Source: CAYSHJ01 sp964589725 (lineage in GTDB: Bacteria; Planctomycetota; Planctomycetia; Planctomycetales; Planctomycetaceae). From it: a stretch of 14,224 nt of DNA. Below are positions 14,133 through 14,224 of this stretch, in pieces (position 1 is the stretch's first letter; each line of letters begins with the position of its first letter). Where the stretch lies: assembly GCA_964589725.1 (NCBI GenBank), contig CAZPUJ010000468.1, positions 1 through 14,224 on the forward strand. Direction: 5' to 3'. A program made the translations under genes and the position numbers. The notes below the pieces were generated by a model. The model did no database searches. It was not told where the DNA came from and worked only from the letters and a program-made list of their open reading frames with translations.

Positions 14133-14224
14133 GTGGTGGTTGATTTGGCGAGGCGTGTGGATTGGAGGGCGGTGATGGTTTGGCGGCCGAGTTTAGTGAG
14201 CAGGTAGCGGTGAGTGCCTTCGAT
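14084..14224 (-). CDS. 3' end of an unidentified gene entering from the right edge
   Basis: A minus-strand frame is open from the window edge to a TAG at 14086-14084, giving 46 residues. The first part reads GTHRYLLTKLGRQTITALQ, which resembles the wing end of a winged-helix domain (HRY-x-L-T-x-x-G-R). The rest is a polar tail rich in Thr, Asn, Ser and Gln. No membrane segment or catalytic motif is visible. I do not recognise the gene. The stop and last 15 or so codons lie in the second copy of the 59-bp tandem repeat, and copy 1 holds a diverged duplicate of the same end. The call rests on the protein-like look of the first 25 residues and the open frame only. Confidence 0.4.
   Translation of the reverse strand: MEGTHRYLLTKLGRQTITALQSTRLAKSTTTHNNSRSQQQNSELTV

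Noticed and set aside
13747..14175. 142-codon plus-strand frame at the right edge
   Set aside because: It is a shifted shadow of the methyltransferase gene followed by repeats, with Arg/Ser/Thr-rich composition.

Overview
The window looks like a piece of a planctomycete chromosome. This is inferred from gene content and style and was not checked by a search. It is fairly GC-rich, and many starts lack a clear Shine-Dalgarno sequence. It carries a cytosolic Ser/Thr-type kinase of a form I associate with planctomycetes, an exported FG-GAP propeller protein, and a very large ABC-2 permease with a long soluble tail. Almost every gap outside the first operon holds a palindromic repeat.

Positions 1-5483 form a tight plus-strand gene run. 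It contains the 3' part of rpe (ribulose-phosphate 3-epimerase), a histidine-phosphatase-fold protein that has lost its catalytic residues, accD (acetyl-CoA carboxylase carboxyltransferase beta), a protein kinase, and a UvrD/Rep/PcrA-type DNA helicase. Gaps are 3 to about 90 bp and accD overlaps or abuts the kinase. The first genes are carbon and lipid metabolism, the last is DNA repair.

Positions 5484-5795 are a convergent gap with an inverted pair of GGAG-headed REP-like palindromes. Positions 10656 to 5796 hold a minus-strand operon: a YtrA-type GntR repressor, an ABC ATPase and a 1046-residue ABC-2 permease fusion. A 16-bp perfect palindrome lies just upstream of the regulator and overlaps or follows a candidate promoter, which suggests autoregulation of the transporter operon. 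Repeats interrupt the operon at both junctions: a GTAG-headed REP-like pair between regulator and ATPase, and an inverted repeat of about 80 nt per arm between ATPase and permease.

Positions 10789-11691 (minus) encode an EamA/DMT transporter. Positions 11863-13101 (plus), divergent from it, encode a secreted seven-repeat FG-GAP propeller. Positions 13353-13958 (plus) encode an isoprenylcysteine methyltransferase-family membrane protein. The right edge holds an inverted repeat, a 59-bp-period tandem duplication, and what seems to be the 3' end of a minus-strand gene entering from outside the window.

The most notable signals are the REP-like pairs headed by GTAG or GGAG, the tendency of stop codons to lie inside or within about 20 nt of a repeat, the dead histidine phosphatase, and the permease fusion. 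I see no tRNA, rRNA, CRISPR array, insertion sequence or defence system.
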